Of a stretch of 64,000 nt of DNA, positions 9,997 to 21,522 are shown in pieces; within the stretch, counting starts at the first letter, position 1, and each line of letters starts with the position of its first letter. The stretch spans positions 1,798,001-1,862,000 of the forward strand of contig JAPDOI010000107.1 of the NCBI GenBank assembly GCA_029168955.1, written 5' to 3'. The DNA comes from Aplectana chamaeleonis. Taxonomy: Eukaryota > Nematoda > Chromadorea > Rhabditida > Cosmocercidae. Below the pieces are notes generated by a model that worked only from the letters and a program-made list of their open reading frames with translations, was not told the DNA's origin and did not search any database. The translations under genes were made by a program, and so were the position numbers.

Positions 9997-11320
9997 GTGC
10001 AGGACGCCGTAGAGATGTGTGCAGGACCTCAGTAGGAGTGTGCAGGACCTTAGTAGGAGTGTGCAGGACATCATGGGACCTGTGCAGGACCCCAGTAGGG
10101 TGTGCAGGACGTCGTAGAATGTGTGCAGGACCTCAGTAGGAGTGTGCAGGACCTTAGTAGGAGTGTGCAGGACATCATGGGACCTGTGCAGGACCCCAGT
10201 AGGGGTGTGCAGGACCTCAGTAAGTGTGCAGGACATTTTGGAGACCTGTGCAGGACCCCAGTAAGGGTGTGCAGGACGTCGTAGAATGTGTGCAGGACCT
10301 CAGTGGGAGTGTGCAGGACCTTAGTAGGAGTGTGCAGGACATCATGGGACCTGTGCAGGACCCCAGTAGGGGTGTGCAGGACCTCAGTAGGAGTGTGCAT
10401 GACATTATGGGACCTATACAGGACCTCAGTAGGAGTGCGCAGGATATCATGGAACGTGTGCAGGACCACAGTAGGGGTGTGCAGGACGTCGTAGAATGTG
10501 TGCAGGACCTCAGTAGGAGTGTGCAGGACCTTAGTAGGAGTGTGCAGGACATCATGGGACCTGTGCAGGACCCCAGTAGGAGTGTGCAGGACATCATGGA
10601 ACCTGTGTAGGACCCCAGTAGGGGTGTGCAGGACATCGTAGAATGTGTGCAGAACATCAGTAGGAGTGTGCAGGACATCATGGGACCTGTGCAGGACGTC
10701 GTAGAATGTGTGCAGGACCTTAGTAGGAGTGGGGAGGACATCATGAAACATGTGCAAGACCCCTGTAAGGATGAGCAGGACTTCATGGAATGTGTGCAGG
10801 ACATCAGTAAGGAGTGTGTGCAGGACATCATGAAGCGTGTGCAGGACCCCAGTAGGGTTGAGCAGGACGTCATGGAATGTGTGTAGGACCTTAGTAAAAT
10901 TACACAGGACTTCATAGAACGTGTGCAGGACCCCAATAGGGGTGTGCAGGACATCATGGAATGTGTGCAGGACCTTAGTAGGAGTGTGCAGGACATCATG
11001 AAACGTGTGCAAGACCCTGTAAGGATGATCAGAACTTCGTGGAATGTGTGCAGGACATCAGTAGGAGTGTGCAGGACATCATGAAGCGTGTGCAGGACCC
11101 CAATAGGGGTGTGCAGGACATCATGGAATGTGTGCAGGACCTTAGTAGGAGTGTGCAGGACATCATGAAACGTGTGCAAGACCCCTGTAAGGATGATCAG
11201 AACTTTGTGGAATGTGTGCAGGACATCAGTAGGAGTGTGCAGGACATCATGAAACGTGTGCAAGACCCCTGTAAGGATGAGCAGGACTTCATGGAATGTG
11301 TGCTGGATCTCAGTAGGGGT
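9997..11320. repeat. Higher-order repeat copy 1
   Basis: About 1324 bp, from the GTGCAGGACGCC monomer to the TGCTGGATCTCAG monomer. Subtype A: it carries CATTTTGGAGACC and CTCAGTGGGA. Confidence 0.85.
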
Positions 11321-12665
11321 GTGCAGGACGCCGTAGAATGTGTGCAGGACCTCAGTAGAGTGTGCAGGACCTTAGTAGGAGTGTGCAGGACATCATGGGA
11401 CCTGTGCAGGACCCCAGTAGGGGTGTGCAGGACGTCGTAGAATGTGTGCAGGACCTCAGTAGGAGTGTGCAGGACCTTAGTAGGGAGTGTGCAGGACATC
11501 ATGGGACCTGTGCAGGACCCCAGTAGGGGTGTGCAGGACCTCAGTAGGAGTGTGCAGGACATTTTGAGACCTGTGCAGGACCCCAGTAAGGGTGTGCAGG
11601 ACGTCGTAGAATGTGTGCAGGACCTCGGTGGGAGTGTGCAGGACCTTAGTAGGAGTGTGCAGGACATCATGGGACCTGTGCAGGACCCCAGTAGGGTGTG
11701 CAGGACCTCAGTAGGAGTGTGCATGACATTATGGGACCTGTACAGGACCTCAGTAGGAGTGCGCAGGATATCATGGAACGTGTGCAGGACCCCAGTAGGG
11801 GTGTGCAGGACGTCGTAGAATGTGTGCAGGACCTCAGTAGGAGTGTGCAGGACCTTGGTAGGAGTGTGCAGGACATCATGGGACCTGTGCAGGGACCCCA
11901 GTAGGAGTGTGCAGGACATCATGGAACCTGTGTAGGACCCCAGTAGGGTGTGCAGGACATCGTAGAATGTGTGCAGAACATCAGTAGGAGTGTGCAGGAC
12001 ATCATGGGACCTGTGCAGGACCCCAGTAGAAGTGTGCAGGACGTCGTAGAATGTGTGCAGGACCTTAGTAGGAGTGTGCAGGACATCATGGAAACATGTG
12101 CCAAGACCCCTGTAAGGATGAGCAGGACTTCATGGAATGTGTGCAGGACATCAGTAGGAGTGTGCAGGACATCATGAAGCGTGTGCAGGACCCCAGTAGG
12201 GTTGAGCAGGACGTCATGGAATGTGTGTAGGACCTTAGTAAAATTACACAGGACATCATGGAACGTGTGCAGGACCCCAATAGGGGTGTGCAGGACATCA
12301 TGGAATGTGTGCAGGACCTTAGTAGGAGTGTGCAGGACATCATGAAACGTGTGCAAGACCCCTGTAAGGATGATCAGAACTTCGTGGAATGTGTGCAGGA
12401 CATCAGTAGGAGTGTGCAGGACATCATGAAGCGTGTGCAGGACCCCAATAGGGGTGTGCAGGACATCATGGAATGTGTGCAGGACCTTAGTAGGAGTGTG
12501 CAGGACATCATGAAACGTGTGCAAGACCCCTGTAAGGATGATCAGAACTTCGTGGAATGTGTGCAGGACATCAGTAGGAGTGTGCAGGACATCATGAAAC
12601 GTGTGCAAGACCCCTGTAAGGATGAGCAGGACTTCATGGAATGTGTGCTGGATCTCAGTAGGGGT
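11321..12665. repeat. Higher-order repeat copy 2
   Basis: About 1345 bp in the same monomer order. Subtype A: CATTTTGAGACC and CTCGGTGGGA. Confidence 0.85.
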
Positions 12666-13988
12666 GTGCAGGACCTCAGTAGGAGTGTGCAGGACCTTAG
12701 TAGGAGTGTGCAGGACATCATGGGACCTGTGCAGGACCCCAGTAGGGGTGTGCAGGACGTCGTAGAATGTGTGCAGGACCTCAGTAGGAGTGTGCAGGAC
12801 CTTAGTAGGAGTGTGCAGGACATCATGGGACCTGTGCAGGACCCCAGTAGGGGTGTGCAGGACCTCAGTAGGAGTGTGCAGGACATTTTGGGACCTGTGC
12901 AGGACCCCAGTAAGGGTGTGCAGGACGTCGTAGAATGTGTGCAGGACCTCCCAGTGGGGTGTGCAGGACCTTAGTAGGAGTGTGCAGGACATCATGGGAC
13001 CTGTGCAGGACCCCAGTAGGGGTGTGCAGGACCTCAGTAGGAGTGTGCATGACATTATGGGACCTGTACAGGACCTCAGTAAGTGCGCAGGATATCATGG
13101 AACGTGTGCAGGACCCCAGTAGGGGGTGTGCAGGACGTCGTAGAGATATTGTGCAGGACCTCAGTAGGGTGTGCAGGACCTTAGTAGGAGTGTGCAGGAC
13201 ATCATGGGACCTGTGCAGGACCCCAGTAAGGAGTGTGCAGGACATCATGGAACCTGTGTAGGACCCCAGTAGGGGTGTGCAGGACATCGTAGAATGTGTG
13301 CAGAAAATCAGTAGGAGTGTGCAGGACATCATGGGACCTGTGCAGGACCCCAGTAGGGGTGTGCAGGACGTCGTAGAATGTGTGCAGGACCTTAGTAGGA
13401 GTGTGCAGGACATCATGAAACATGTGCAAGACCCCTGTAAGGATGAGCAGGACTTCATGGGATGGGTGCAGGACATCAGTAGGAGTGTGCAGGACATCAT
13501 GAAGCGTGTGCAGGACCCCAGTAGGGTTGAGCAGGACGTCATGGAATGTGTGTAGGACCTTAGTAAAATTACACAGGACATCATAGAACGTGTGCAGGAC
13601 CCCAATAGGGGTGTGCAGGACATCATGGAATGTGTGCAGGACCTTAGTAGGAGTGTGCAGGACATCATGAAACGGGTGCAAGACCCCTGTAAGGATGATC
13701 AGAACTTCGTGGAATGTGTGCACGACATCAGTAAGTGTGCAGGACATCATGAAGCGTGTGCAGGACCCCAATAGGGGTGTGCAGGACATCATGGAATGTG
13801 TGCAGGACCTTAGTAGGAGTGTGCAGGACATCATGAAACGTGTGCAAGACCCCTGTAAGGATGATCAGAACTTTGTGGAATGTGTGCAGGACATCAGTAG
13901 GAGTGTGCAGGACATCATGAAACGTGTGCAAGACCCCTGTAAGGATGAGCAGGACTTCATGGAATGTGTGCTGGATCTCAGTAGGGGT
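12666..13988. repeat. Higher-order repeat copy 3
   Basis: About 1323 bp. It lacks the first GCC-type monomer, which accounts for a 21-bp shortening. Subtype B: CATTTTGGGACC and CCCAGTGGGG. Confidence 0.85.
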
Positions 13989-15329
13989 GTGCAGGACGCC
14001 GTAGAATGTGTGCAGGACCTCAGTAGGAGTGTGCAGGACCTTAGTAGGAGTGTGCAGGACATCATGGGACCTGTGCAGGACCCCAGTAGGGGTGTGCAGG
14101 ACGTCGTAGAATGTGTGCAGGACCTCAGTAGGAGTGTGCAGGACCTTAGTAGGAGTGTGCAGGACATCATGGGACCTGTGCAGGACCCCAGTAGGGGTGT
14201 GCAGGACCTCAGTAGGAGTGTGCAGGACATTTTGAGACCTGTGCAGGACCCCAGTAAGGGTGTGCAGGACGTCGTAGAATGTGTGCAGGACCTCAGTGGG
14301 AGTGTGCAGGACCTTAGTAGGAGTGTGCAGGACATCATGGGACCTGTGCAGGACCCCAGTAGGGTGTGCAGGACCTCAGTAGGAGTGTGCATGACATTAT
14401 GGGACCTGTACAGGACCTCAGTAGGAAGTGCGCAGGATATCATGGAACGTGTGCAGGACCCCAGTAGGGGTGTGCAGGACGTCGTAGAATGTGTGCAGGA
14501 CCTCAGTAGGAGTGTGCAGGACCTTAGTAGGAGTGTGCAGGACATCATGGGACCTGTGCAGGACCCCAGTAGGAGTGTGCAGGACAGCATGGAACCTGTG
14601 TAGGCAGCCAGTAGGGGTGTGCAGGACATCGTAGAATGTGTGCAGAACATCAGTAGGAGTGTGCAGGACATCATGGGACCTGTGCAGGACCCCAGTAGGG
14701 GTGTGCAGGACGTCGTAGAATGTGTGCAGGACCTTAGTAGGAGTGTGCAGGACATCATGAAACATGTGCAAGACCCCTGTAAGGATGAGCAGGACTTCAT
14801 GGAATGTGTGCAGGACATCAGTAGGAGTGTGCAGGACATCATGAAGCGTGTGCAGGACCCCAGTAGGGTTGAGCAGGACGTCATGGAATGTGTGTAGGAC
14901 CTTAGTAAAATTACACAGGACATCATGGAACGTGTGCAGGACTCAATAGGGTGTGCAGGACATCATGGAATGTGTGCAGGACCTTAGTAGGAGTGTGCAG
15001 GACATCATGAAACGTGTGCAAGACCCCTGTAAGGATGATCAGAACTTCGTGGAATGTGTGCAGGACATCAGTAGGAGTGTGCAGGACATCATGAAGCGTG
15101 TGCAGGACCCCAATAGGGGTGTGCAGGACATCATGGAATGTGTGCAGGACCTTAGTAGGAGTGTGCAGGACATCATGAAACGTGTGCAAGACCCCTGTAA
15201 GGATGATCAGAACTTCGTGGAATGTGTGCAGGACATCAGTAGGAGTGTGCAGGACATCATGAAACGTGTGCAAGACCCTGTAAGGATGAGCAGGACTTCA
15301 TGGAATGTGTGCTGGATCTCAGTAGGGGT
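13989..15329. repeat. Higher-order repeat copy 4
   Basis: About 1341 bp. Subtype A: CATTTTGAGACC and CTCAGTGGGA. Confidence 0.85.
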
Positions 15330-16680
15330 GTGCAGGACGCCGTAGAATGTGTGCAGGACCTCAGTAGGAGTGTGTGCAGGACCTTAGTAGGAGTGTGCAG
15401 GACATCATGGGACCTGTGCAGGACCCCAGTAGGGTGTGCAGGACGTCGTAGAATGTGTGCAGGACCTCAGTAGGAGTGTGCAGGACCTTAGTAGGAGTGT
15501 GCAGGACATCATGGGACCTGTGCAGGACCCCAGTAGGGGTGTGCAGGACCTCAGTAGGAGTGTGCAGGACATTTTTGGGACCTGTGCAGGACCCCAGTAA
15601 GGGTGTGCAGGACGTCGTAGAATGTGTGCAGGACACTCCCAGTGGGGAGTGTGCAGGACCTTAGTAGGAGTGTGCGGGACATCATGGGACCTGTGCAGGA
15701 CCCCAGTAGGGGTGTGCAGGACCTCAGTAGGAGTGTGCATGACATTATGGGACCTGTACAGGACCTCAGTAGGAGTGCGCAGGATATCATGGAACGTGTG
15801 CAGGACCCCAGTAGGGGTGTGCAGGACGGGGTAGAATGTGTGCAGGACCTCAGTAGGGATGGGCAGGACCTTAGTAGGAGTGTGCAGGACATCATGGGAC
15901 CTGTGCAGGACCCCAGTAGAAGTGTGCAGGACATCATGGAACCTGTGTAGGACCCCAGTAGGGGTAAGCAGGACATCGTAGAATGTGTGCAGAACATCAG
16001 TAGGAGTGTGCAGGACATCATGGGACCTGTGCAGGACCCCAGTAGGGGTGTGCAGGACGTCGTAGAATGTGTGCAGGACCTTAGTAGGAGTGTGCAGGAC
16101 ATCATGAAACATGTGCAAGACCCCTGTAAGGATGAGCAGGACTTCATGGAATGTGTGCAGGACATCAGTAGGAGTGTGCAGGACATCATGAAGCGTGTGC
16201 AGGACCCCAGTAGGGTTGAGCAGGACGTCATGGAATGTGTGTAGGGCCTCAGTAAAATTACACAGGACATCATGGAACGTGTGCAGGACCCCAATAGGGG
16301 TGTGCAGGACATCATGGAATGTGTGCAGGACCTTAGTAGGAGTGTGTGCAGGACATCATAAAACGTGTGCAAGACCCCTGTAAGGATTATCAGAACTTCG
16401 TGGAATGTGTGCAGGACATCAGTAGGAGTGTGCAGGACATCATGAAGCGTGTGCAGGACCCCAATAGGGAGTGTGCAGGACATCATGGAATGTGTGCAGG
16501 ACCTTAGTAGGAGTGTGCAGGACATCATGAAACGTGTGCAAGACCCTGTAAGGATGATCAGAACTTCGTGGAATGTGTGCAGGACATCAGTAGGAGTGTA
16601 CAGGACATCATGAAACGTGTGCAAGACCCTGTAAGGATGAGCAGGACTTCATGGAATGTGTGCTGGATCTCAGTAGGGGT
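15330..16680. repeat. Higher-order repeat copy 5
   Basis: About 1351 bp, with several small insertions. Subtype B: CATTTTTGGGACC and CCCAGTGGGG. The array stops within about 15 bp of its end. Confidence 0.85.
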
Positions 16681-16744
16681 GTGCAGGACCTCAGTTCAAT
16701 GTTCCAGGACACCGTATGCAAGCCAGGCCTCCGAATCTACAAGA

Positions 16745-17054
16745 ACGATAGTTAAGTCCGCCAGAACAGGGCTACCGTAATCTCACTCGAGTTGGCTCTA
16801 AAATTTTCTAAGTTCTGACCCCGATTTCGCTTCATCTTCCCTACAGGTGGTGATGTTTCCCTGCTTTTTAGTCCAGGCAGATCCTCAACTGCTGATGCCT
16901 AGAGAAGGACGGTGTGTGAATCAAGACACACCGCTCTTCACTTCTTTTATACTTTATCATTGATCAATTGGGTATCATCAAATTTGTTTACGAGAGCCGA
17001 ATAACATCATTCCTGAGATTACGGTAGTCCTCTTCTGGCGCACTTAACTATCGT
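16745..17054. mobile_element. MITE family R, copy 1
   Basis: Ends are inverted: AACGATAGTTAAGTCCGCC..AGGGCTACCGTAATCTCA on the left, and on the right the reverse complement of AACGATAGTTAAGTGCGCC..AGGACTACCGTAATCTCA. The interior has GGTGTGTGAATCAAGACACACCG and a TATA-like TTTTATACTTT. Related sequence occurs at 43430-43640, 45780-46100 and 46905-47115. It sits 50 bp from the minisatellite edge. Confidence 0.7.
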
Positions 17055-17420
17055 TCGCGCTGGAAATCAATTTCCATTTTCAGGCTCAATTTCATGATTG
17101 AGCCCGGTAGACCACACTGGTAAACTTTGGCGAGTCAAAAACGTTGGACGATGAGGTTAATATCCGCCACCAATTCTCACCAGTCATCTAGCCCTTTTTC
17201 CTAGAATGTTGGTGCGACAGTAAGATAGCAGGAAAATTGGTTACGGCACGAACTCCACATGCAGAAAAACTCCGAAAATGATTTTTGGCGCGAAATTCAA
17301 ATTCGTATTTACAATGTGTTCCGATTGACTTTTCTTTACAAATGAAGGTTTTCATGGGCCCCTTCAACATTTTCTTTCACTAGAGGCCAAGCTACGCAAA
17401 AACTCATAGAAATGATGGAA
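17045..17420 (-). repeat. Dispersed repeat W, copy B
   Basis: Reverse-complement relative of 2865-3330, colinear over most of its length (TTGAGCCCGGTAGACCACAC, AGAATGTTGGTGCGAC, TGTTCCGATTGACTTTTC, GGCCAAGCTA). No coding content. Confidence 0.65.
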
Positions 17421-17800
17421 AACTCTGATAAAAAGAGGCCTGATACTGCGCTATCAATCATTGTTTTTATTAGAGCTCTACGGAAATACTTCTGACTGGT
17501 ACCCTCACCAATGGGCCGTTCATTTCATTTCTGTCCTGAGTGGTGCGTGCCGTCTAGAAGAGTGCCTAGAACCTGTACAATTGGGTCATTTTGAAACTCA
17601 TTTCTTCATTTTTCGACTTTTAAATTCAAAAAGTATATGCCTTGCATCTATTTGTAAGAAGCCGCGTTGCAACAATTATCTTGCAGTCTTAGCAGCGGAG
17701 CGGTTGTTTCTTCATTTCTACCACTATGTTTTCGAAAAAAAAACAACTTGACTTCTGGAGCTCGACGATATTGTAGAAGGAAACCCTTGTAAAAAGTTGT
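17421..17800. other. Unassigned sequence
   Basis: No gene or repeat partner recognised. The ORF at 17461-17751 has no known domain. Confidence 0.35.
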
Positions 17801-18613
17801 GAAATTTCTGAAAGTTGGGCTCCGCAGAAAAGGTCAAGGATTTGGCATTGCTCCTAAATGTTGTGAAATTGTTTTATTGGATTTGGCTCTCAACTTGATT
17901 TTTCAAATGTAGTGAAATTGTCGAATTGATTTGGCTGTGATGATACTATATGCAGATAACATAATCATTAAGTCTTGTGAAATTGTTGCAAACGGATTTG
18001 GCAGGAGCTCTATCCAATTATCACCAGTCAAATCACGCGTCAGAAGGTCCTCTGGCGAGCGAATGAAGACAAAAAGAAAAAAATAATAATCCTCAGTCAA
18101 CAATGCTGAACGAAACGTGGCCTTATGGGCTAGAATTAAGGTTTCCGAATGCTATTCTGCCCTTTCAGTGTAGCTCCCACTAACAATAAGGTACCAGACC
18201 TTCCCTGACCGATGAGATAAAAATCATGAAAACGAAATCTAACGCAATTTACTCGCTACTCTATGTCTTCGTGCCCTCAACGCTTTCACGGTTCGCATTG
18301 TATAGAAACGTTTTTGCTGCTAGGTTTATTCCTGTTCTCATTCGATTCAATATGCGCTTCAAGGAAAACCCCTTCTGACGCGTGATTTGACTGTGATAAT
18401 TGATAGAGCTCCTGCCAAATCCGTTTGCAACAATTTCACAAGACTTAATGATTATGTTATCTGCATATAGTATCATCACAGCCAAATCAATTCGACAATT
18501 TCACTACATTTGAAAAATCAAGTTGAGAGCCAAATCCAATAGAACAATTTCACAACATTTAGGAGCAATGCCAAATCCTTGACCCTTTCTCCGGAGCCCA
18601 ACTTTCCAGAAAT
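17801..18613. repeat. Foldback element with near-identical 245-bp arms
   Basis: Arms 17801-18047 and 18371-18613 are reverse complements with only a few differences (about 97% by eye) around a 323-bp loop. The arms contain repeated GTGAAATTGTT..GGATTTGGC motifs about 55 bp apart. The loop has no recognised gene. The high arm identity implies recent formation or gene conversion. Confidence 0.85.
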
Positions 18614-18617
18614 CACT

Positions 18618-18934
18618 CATGTATCCGACGCGGTCGATATCCATGCAATACGTGGATGACGGCGAATGAGAAAAATCACCGGGTGGGCGGGTCGATGATA
18701 AAACATTGCGTATCACTGAAAGCTAACCTTACTGCTACCTCCGTTCCTTCACCATACTCTCCTTCACCATTTCTCTGAACAGGTGCAATCCTGTCGGCCA
18801 CGTCGTCATATCTAGTTGGATACACCGAAAGATTTTCTCAACCTCACTCCATCATTTTAAACATACGTATCGACCGGGTGGGTGTTGAAGTCGGTGGGTT
18901 GCAGATGCAAATAGCACCAACTCTGACCGGGGCC
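18618..18934 (+). mobile_element. MITE family H, copy 3 (5'-truncated)
   Basis: Colinear with the right half of 44812-45481 (ATCCGACGCGGTCG, GATAAAACATTGCGTATCAC, CTCTGAACAGGTGCAA). It ends ACCAACTCTGACCGGGGCC, followed by TCA. The left half is missing. Confidence 0.75.
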
Positions 18935-20045
18935 TCAGAGCAATAAAGCTTCCGCAAAACAACATTAGGAGCAACTGCATAATAAGCTCATAATGTCCAC
19001 AATGTGCAGATACAGTTCTTTACAGAAGAATCGAGTCCGTCGGGGTACCCAGTGAAGAGCGGTCAGCCATATTAAAAAGTTATCACCGCTGTAACGTATC
19101 TCGCTCATTTTGAGTCGGTCGAAAGAAGGTTTATCGGGTTTATCATGTCAATATCTTTTTATCGTTGTTGTGTTTTGCAACGACCGACCACTCCGCTGCT
19201 TACTCCTCCCGGGCAAATCTGAGAAAGCTACGCTTTATGTTTTTCATGACCGACCGGGGCGCAGCTTATTTAGCTCGCCTGGGGAAGCGAGAGAAATTTC
19301 TGAAAAGGCGGTACAACAAATTTTAATGTGAGAAATGAGATATGAGAGATATTTCTGCAGTATTAAAGTATTGAAAAATGCATTTTTCTGAACACCTACT
19401 GATTGAACGATAAAGGATGTTCTTGATAACAGTCATGAGGCTGAACAACATTTACAATACTAGGATAAACTCATTGAAGTAATCTGATGTCAAATCTGCC
19501 GTTGCCCTCATTTCCTGAAATTTCAGTGCATCATTATCATTAAATGGTAAATTCGAATACATTTCGAGCCAAGAAAGGAACATTTCTACACAGTTGTTTC
19601 ATCTTACAACGCGCTATATGTTACAGGAGGAGGCTGAATTCCTACAGTTCTCAAATAATGTTGTCCTGAAATTCGCTCTAGATGAACACGCGTCAGAGCT
19701 CAGTTCTGTACTATATGTGTATATATTCTCTGTTTACGAGTAAAATTTATTTCCGTTTATCACGTGCGTCTGCGCGCGTTCGCTGCGTCTCCTTCCCTCA
19801 CACTTTCTCGCTGTATCTACCCTTGCTCCGCACAAGCGCGCGAGGGAACAGAGTAAGTTCGGCTTGGAACCAGAGAATATGTAGATACATACTTTCCTTA
19901 TCGGAGTAAAAATCTGTTTCGCTGTTGCAGCACGCATCGCGATCATGATTGTGCTGGGTAGCTGCAACTGCGGTTGTCTGCAACTGTGGAATGGAATTTC
20001 GCTTCGATAAGGGCAGCGCATTACAAAATTCGATTTGAAACATCC
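18935..20045. other. Mostly unassigned; short repeat near 19757-19891
   Basis: 19757-19891 resembles 59768-59930 in direct orientation (CGCTGCGTCTCCTT, TTTCTCGCTGT, GCTCCGCACAAGCGCGCGA, GGAACCAGAGAATAT). ORFs at 19734-20021 and 19798-20226 (minus) run through this repeat and repeat U and have no recognised domain. The rest shows nothing recognisable. Confidence 0.45.
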
Positions 20046-20820
20046 ACTCTGACAATAGATGGCGAATCGCTTCTATGGGCGCGGAATCAAACGCCCATCT
20101 TATCAGCATGGCGAAAATTTCACCGATTTCGCCTAATTTGGCTAGTCGCCTTTTCGTGTTGGCGAGTTGGTGAAGTTTGAGCGAGGTAAGCGTGGAGCAG
20201 GGCGAAACCGGTAAAATTTTCGCCACGATTCGCCAAAGACTCGCTTCGCCAGCGAGGTTGTTGATTTTTGGACTCGGCGAAAATCGCCCTACTTCGAAAA
20301 GGCGATTTCAAATTTCGCGCCACGTCAGTAGTAGGCGCGAGTTTCGAATTGCACATGCGCACCTGAACGTCGACGATTTTTTGCCCGCAGCTGATCCTGC
20401 ATTGACTTATCAGCGCGTTCTGCCTTGCTATATTCTCCTGCATCATTCCGCCATTCCCCTGCATTCAGTGATCCTTATTCTTACTCATTTTTTGTTGTCC
20501 TTCGTGCTTATGTTCTGTTATCGTTTGCTTGTTTTGCAGTAGACTTGGTACCTCGGATGAGCAGAATCCCGAATTCCGATAATTTTGATAACCCGTTTTC
20601 CGAAAAAAGCCTGAAAATGCGGAACATGGGAACTATCCACGAGATTTTAATTTTTCACTTTTTTCCTAACTGAATCCCTACGGGGTTGTTTCAGACTATA
20701 ACTCGAATTTTAGGCCCGTTTTCACTTTCCGAAAAACTAGGACTGGTTGTAAAAAAATGCATAAATGACAAACAAGGAATTCTTAGTTATCATTACTTAA
20801 CTACTCATGGCTCAGAACAT
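20046..20820 (+). repeat. Dispersed repeat U, copy A
   Basis: 775 bp, colinear in reverse with 36416-37182. Shared blocks include CTCTGACAATAGATGGCGAA, CGCCTTTTCGTGTTGGCGAG, GGCGATTTTCGCCGAGTCC (on the other strand here), CATGCGCACCTGAACGTCGA and GGAATTCTTAGTTATC. Identity by eye is 85-90%. The left part is rich in GGCGAN..TCGCC words that also fill the palindrome at 31-34 kb. Fragments lie at 22230-22310 and 23125-23230. Confidence 0.8.
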
Positions 20821-20982
20821 GCACAGTTCTTTCGTATCTTCTTTTATATAATGACAGAAGGCAAATTTGCTCGAAAATTACCGAAAACACAGTGAGATTG
20901 ACTTCTTTTCGAGAGATTCAGGTTTATCTGTGCTTTAGCAATGCTCTCTTTATGGGATATTCGAGTCTCTTTGTGCTTTTAA

Positions 20983-21475
20983 AGGCAGCAGACACGCTCG
21001 AAAAAGTTGTTGAGATAACTACGTTTCTGGAGTCGCATGGCTCCTAGTAGACTGCTCATGCCGTTGGAAGCGTCAAAAACCAGTCAAAACTACTGAATTT
21101 CAGCAATGCAAACCGAAAAATTTCTGCAAACCCGCCCCTAAACTTCTGCGACCCCGCCCCAAAATACAAACTCGTCCAGATTGATAGTACTAATACGGTC
21201 ACGTTATCGGGTTTTTGATGCTCCCAACGAGGTTAACGTTCCAGTACAGGCTGTAAGAGTATATCGGCTTTTTTATCTCAACCGCTTTGTTGCTAATATT
21301 CGCCGTTTCAACCGCTCGCTGAGTAACTCGTCCACTTTCACCAGATAAAAAAATAACCGTTACTCCTCTATTTTTACAGAGTTTCCGTTTGTTTTTCGTC
21401 AGATCCCATTACAACCAGCTTCGAACCTTTGATTTATGTCATAAACGATACCATTTTTGAGCGTGTCTGCTGCCT
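20983..21475. mobile_element. TTAA-flanked MITE a
   Basis: 493 bp with TTAA at 20979-20982 and 21476-21479. Inverted ends are AGGCAGCAGACACGCTCGAA and TTGAGCGTGTCTGCTGCCT. No ORF of note. Confidence 0.8.
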
Positions 21476-21522
21476 TTAATAATACCCATGAGAGCTTTGT
21501 TCTTCTTTATCTCCAAAGGCAG

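Larger units (their letters stand above)
9931..16695. repeat. 21-bp minisatellite with about 1.34-kb higher-order repeat
   Basis: About 320 tandem monomers of 21 bp, each with a conserved GTGCAGGAC and 12 variable bases (CTCAGTAGGAGT, CTTAGTAGGAGT, ATCATGGGACCT, CCCAGTAGGGGT, GTCGTAGAATGT and others). Monomer types recur in a fixed order with a period of about 64 monomers, giving five higher-order copies. The marker monomer containing TGCTGGATCTCAG recurs at 11301, 12646, 13969, 15310 and 16661. The first ~65 bp are degenerate, as is usual at array edges. Because 21 is divisible by three, four of six frames stay open for long runs. These ORFs encode heptads such as VQDLSRS, CRTSVGV, VLHTPTE and SCTLLLR, and I do not call them genes. 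Confidence 0.97.

Noticed and set aside
11919..13055. 378-aa minus-strand ORF and similar long ORFs across 10-16.6 kb
   Set aside because: Produced by a 21-bp tandem repeat whose length is a multiple of three. They are open on both strands and broken by non-triplet indels, with no start or splice context.
9931..16695. CRISPR-like array
   Set aside because: Spacing is 21 bp with no true spacers, the variable part is drawn from a small set of related sequences, and the genome is eukaryotic.
20120..20464. ORF pair in repeat U copy A (minus 114 aa) and copy B (plus 120 aa)
   Set aside because: Similarity is explained by the repeat itself. The frames end differently and carry no known domain, although a lost repeat-encoded peptide cannot be fully excluded.
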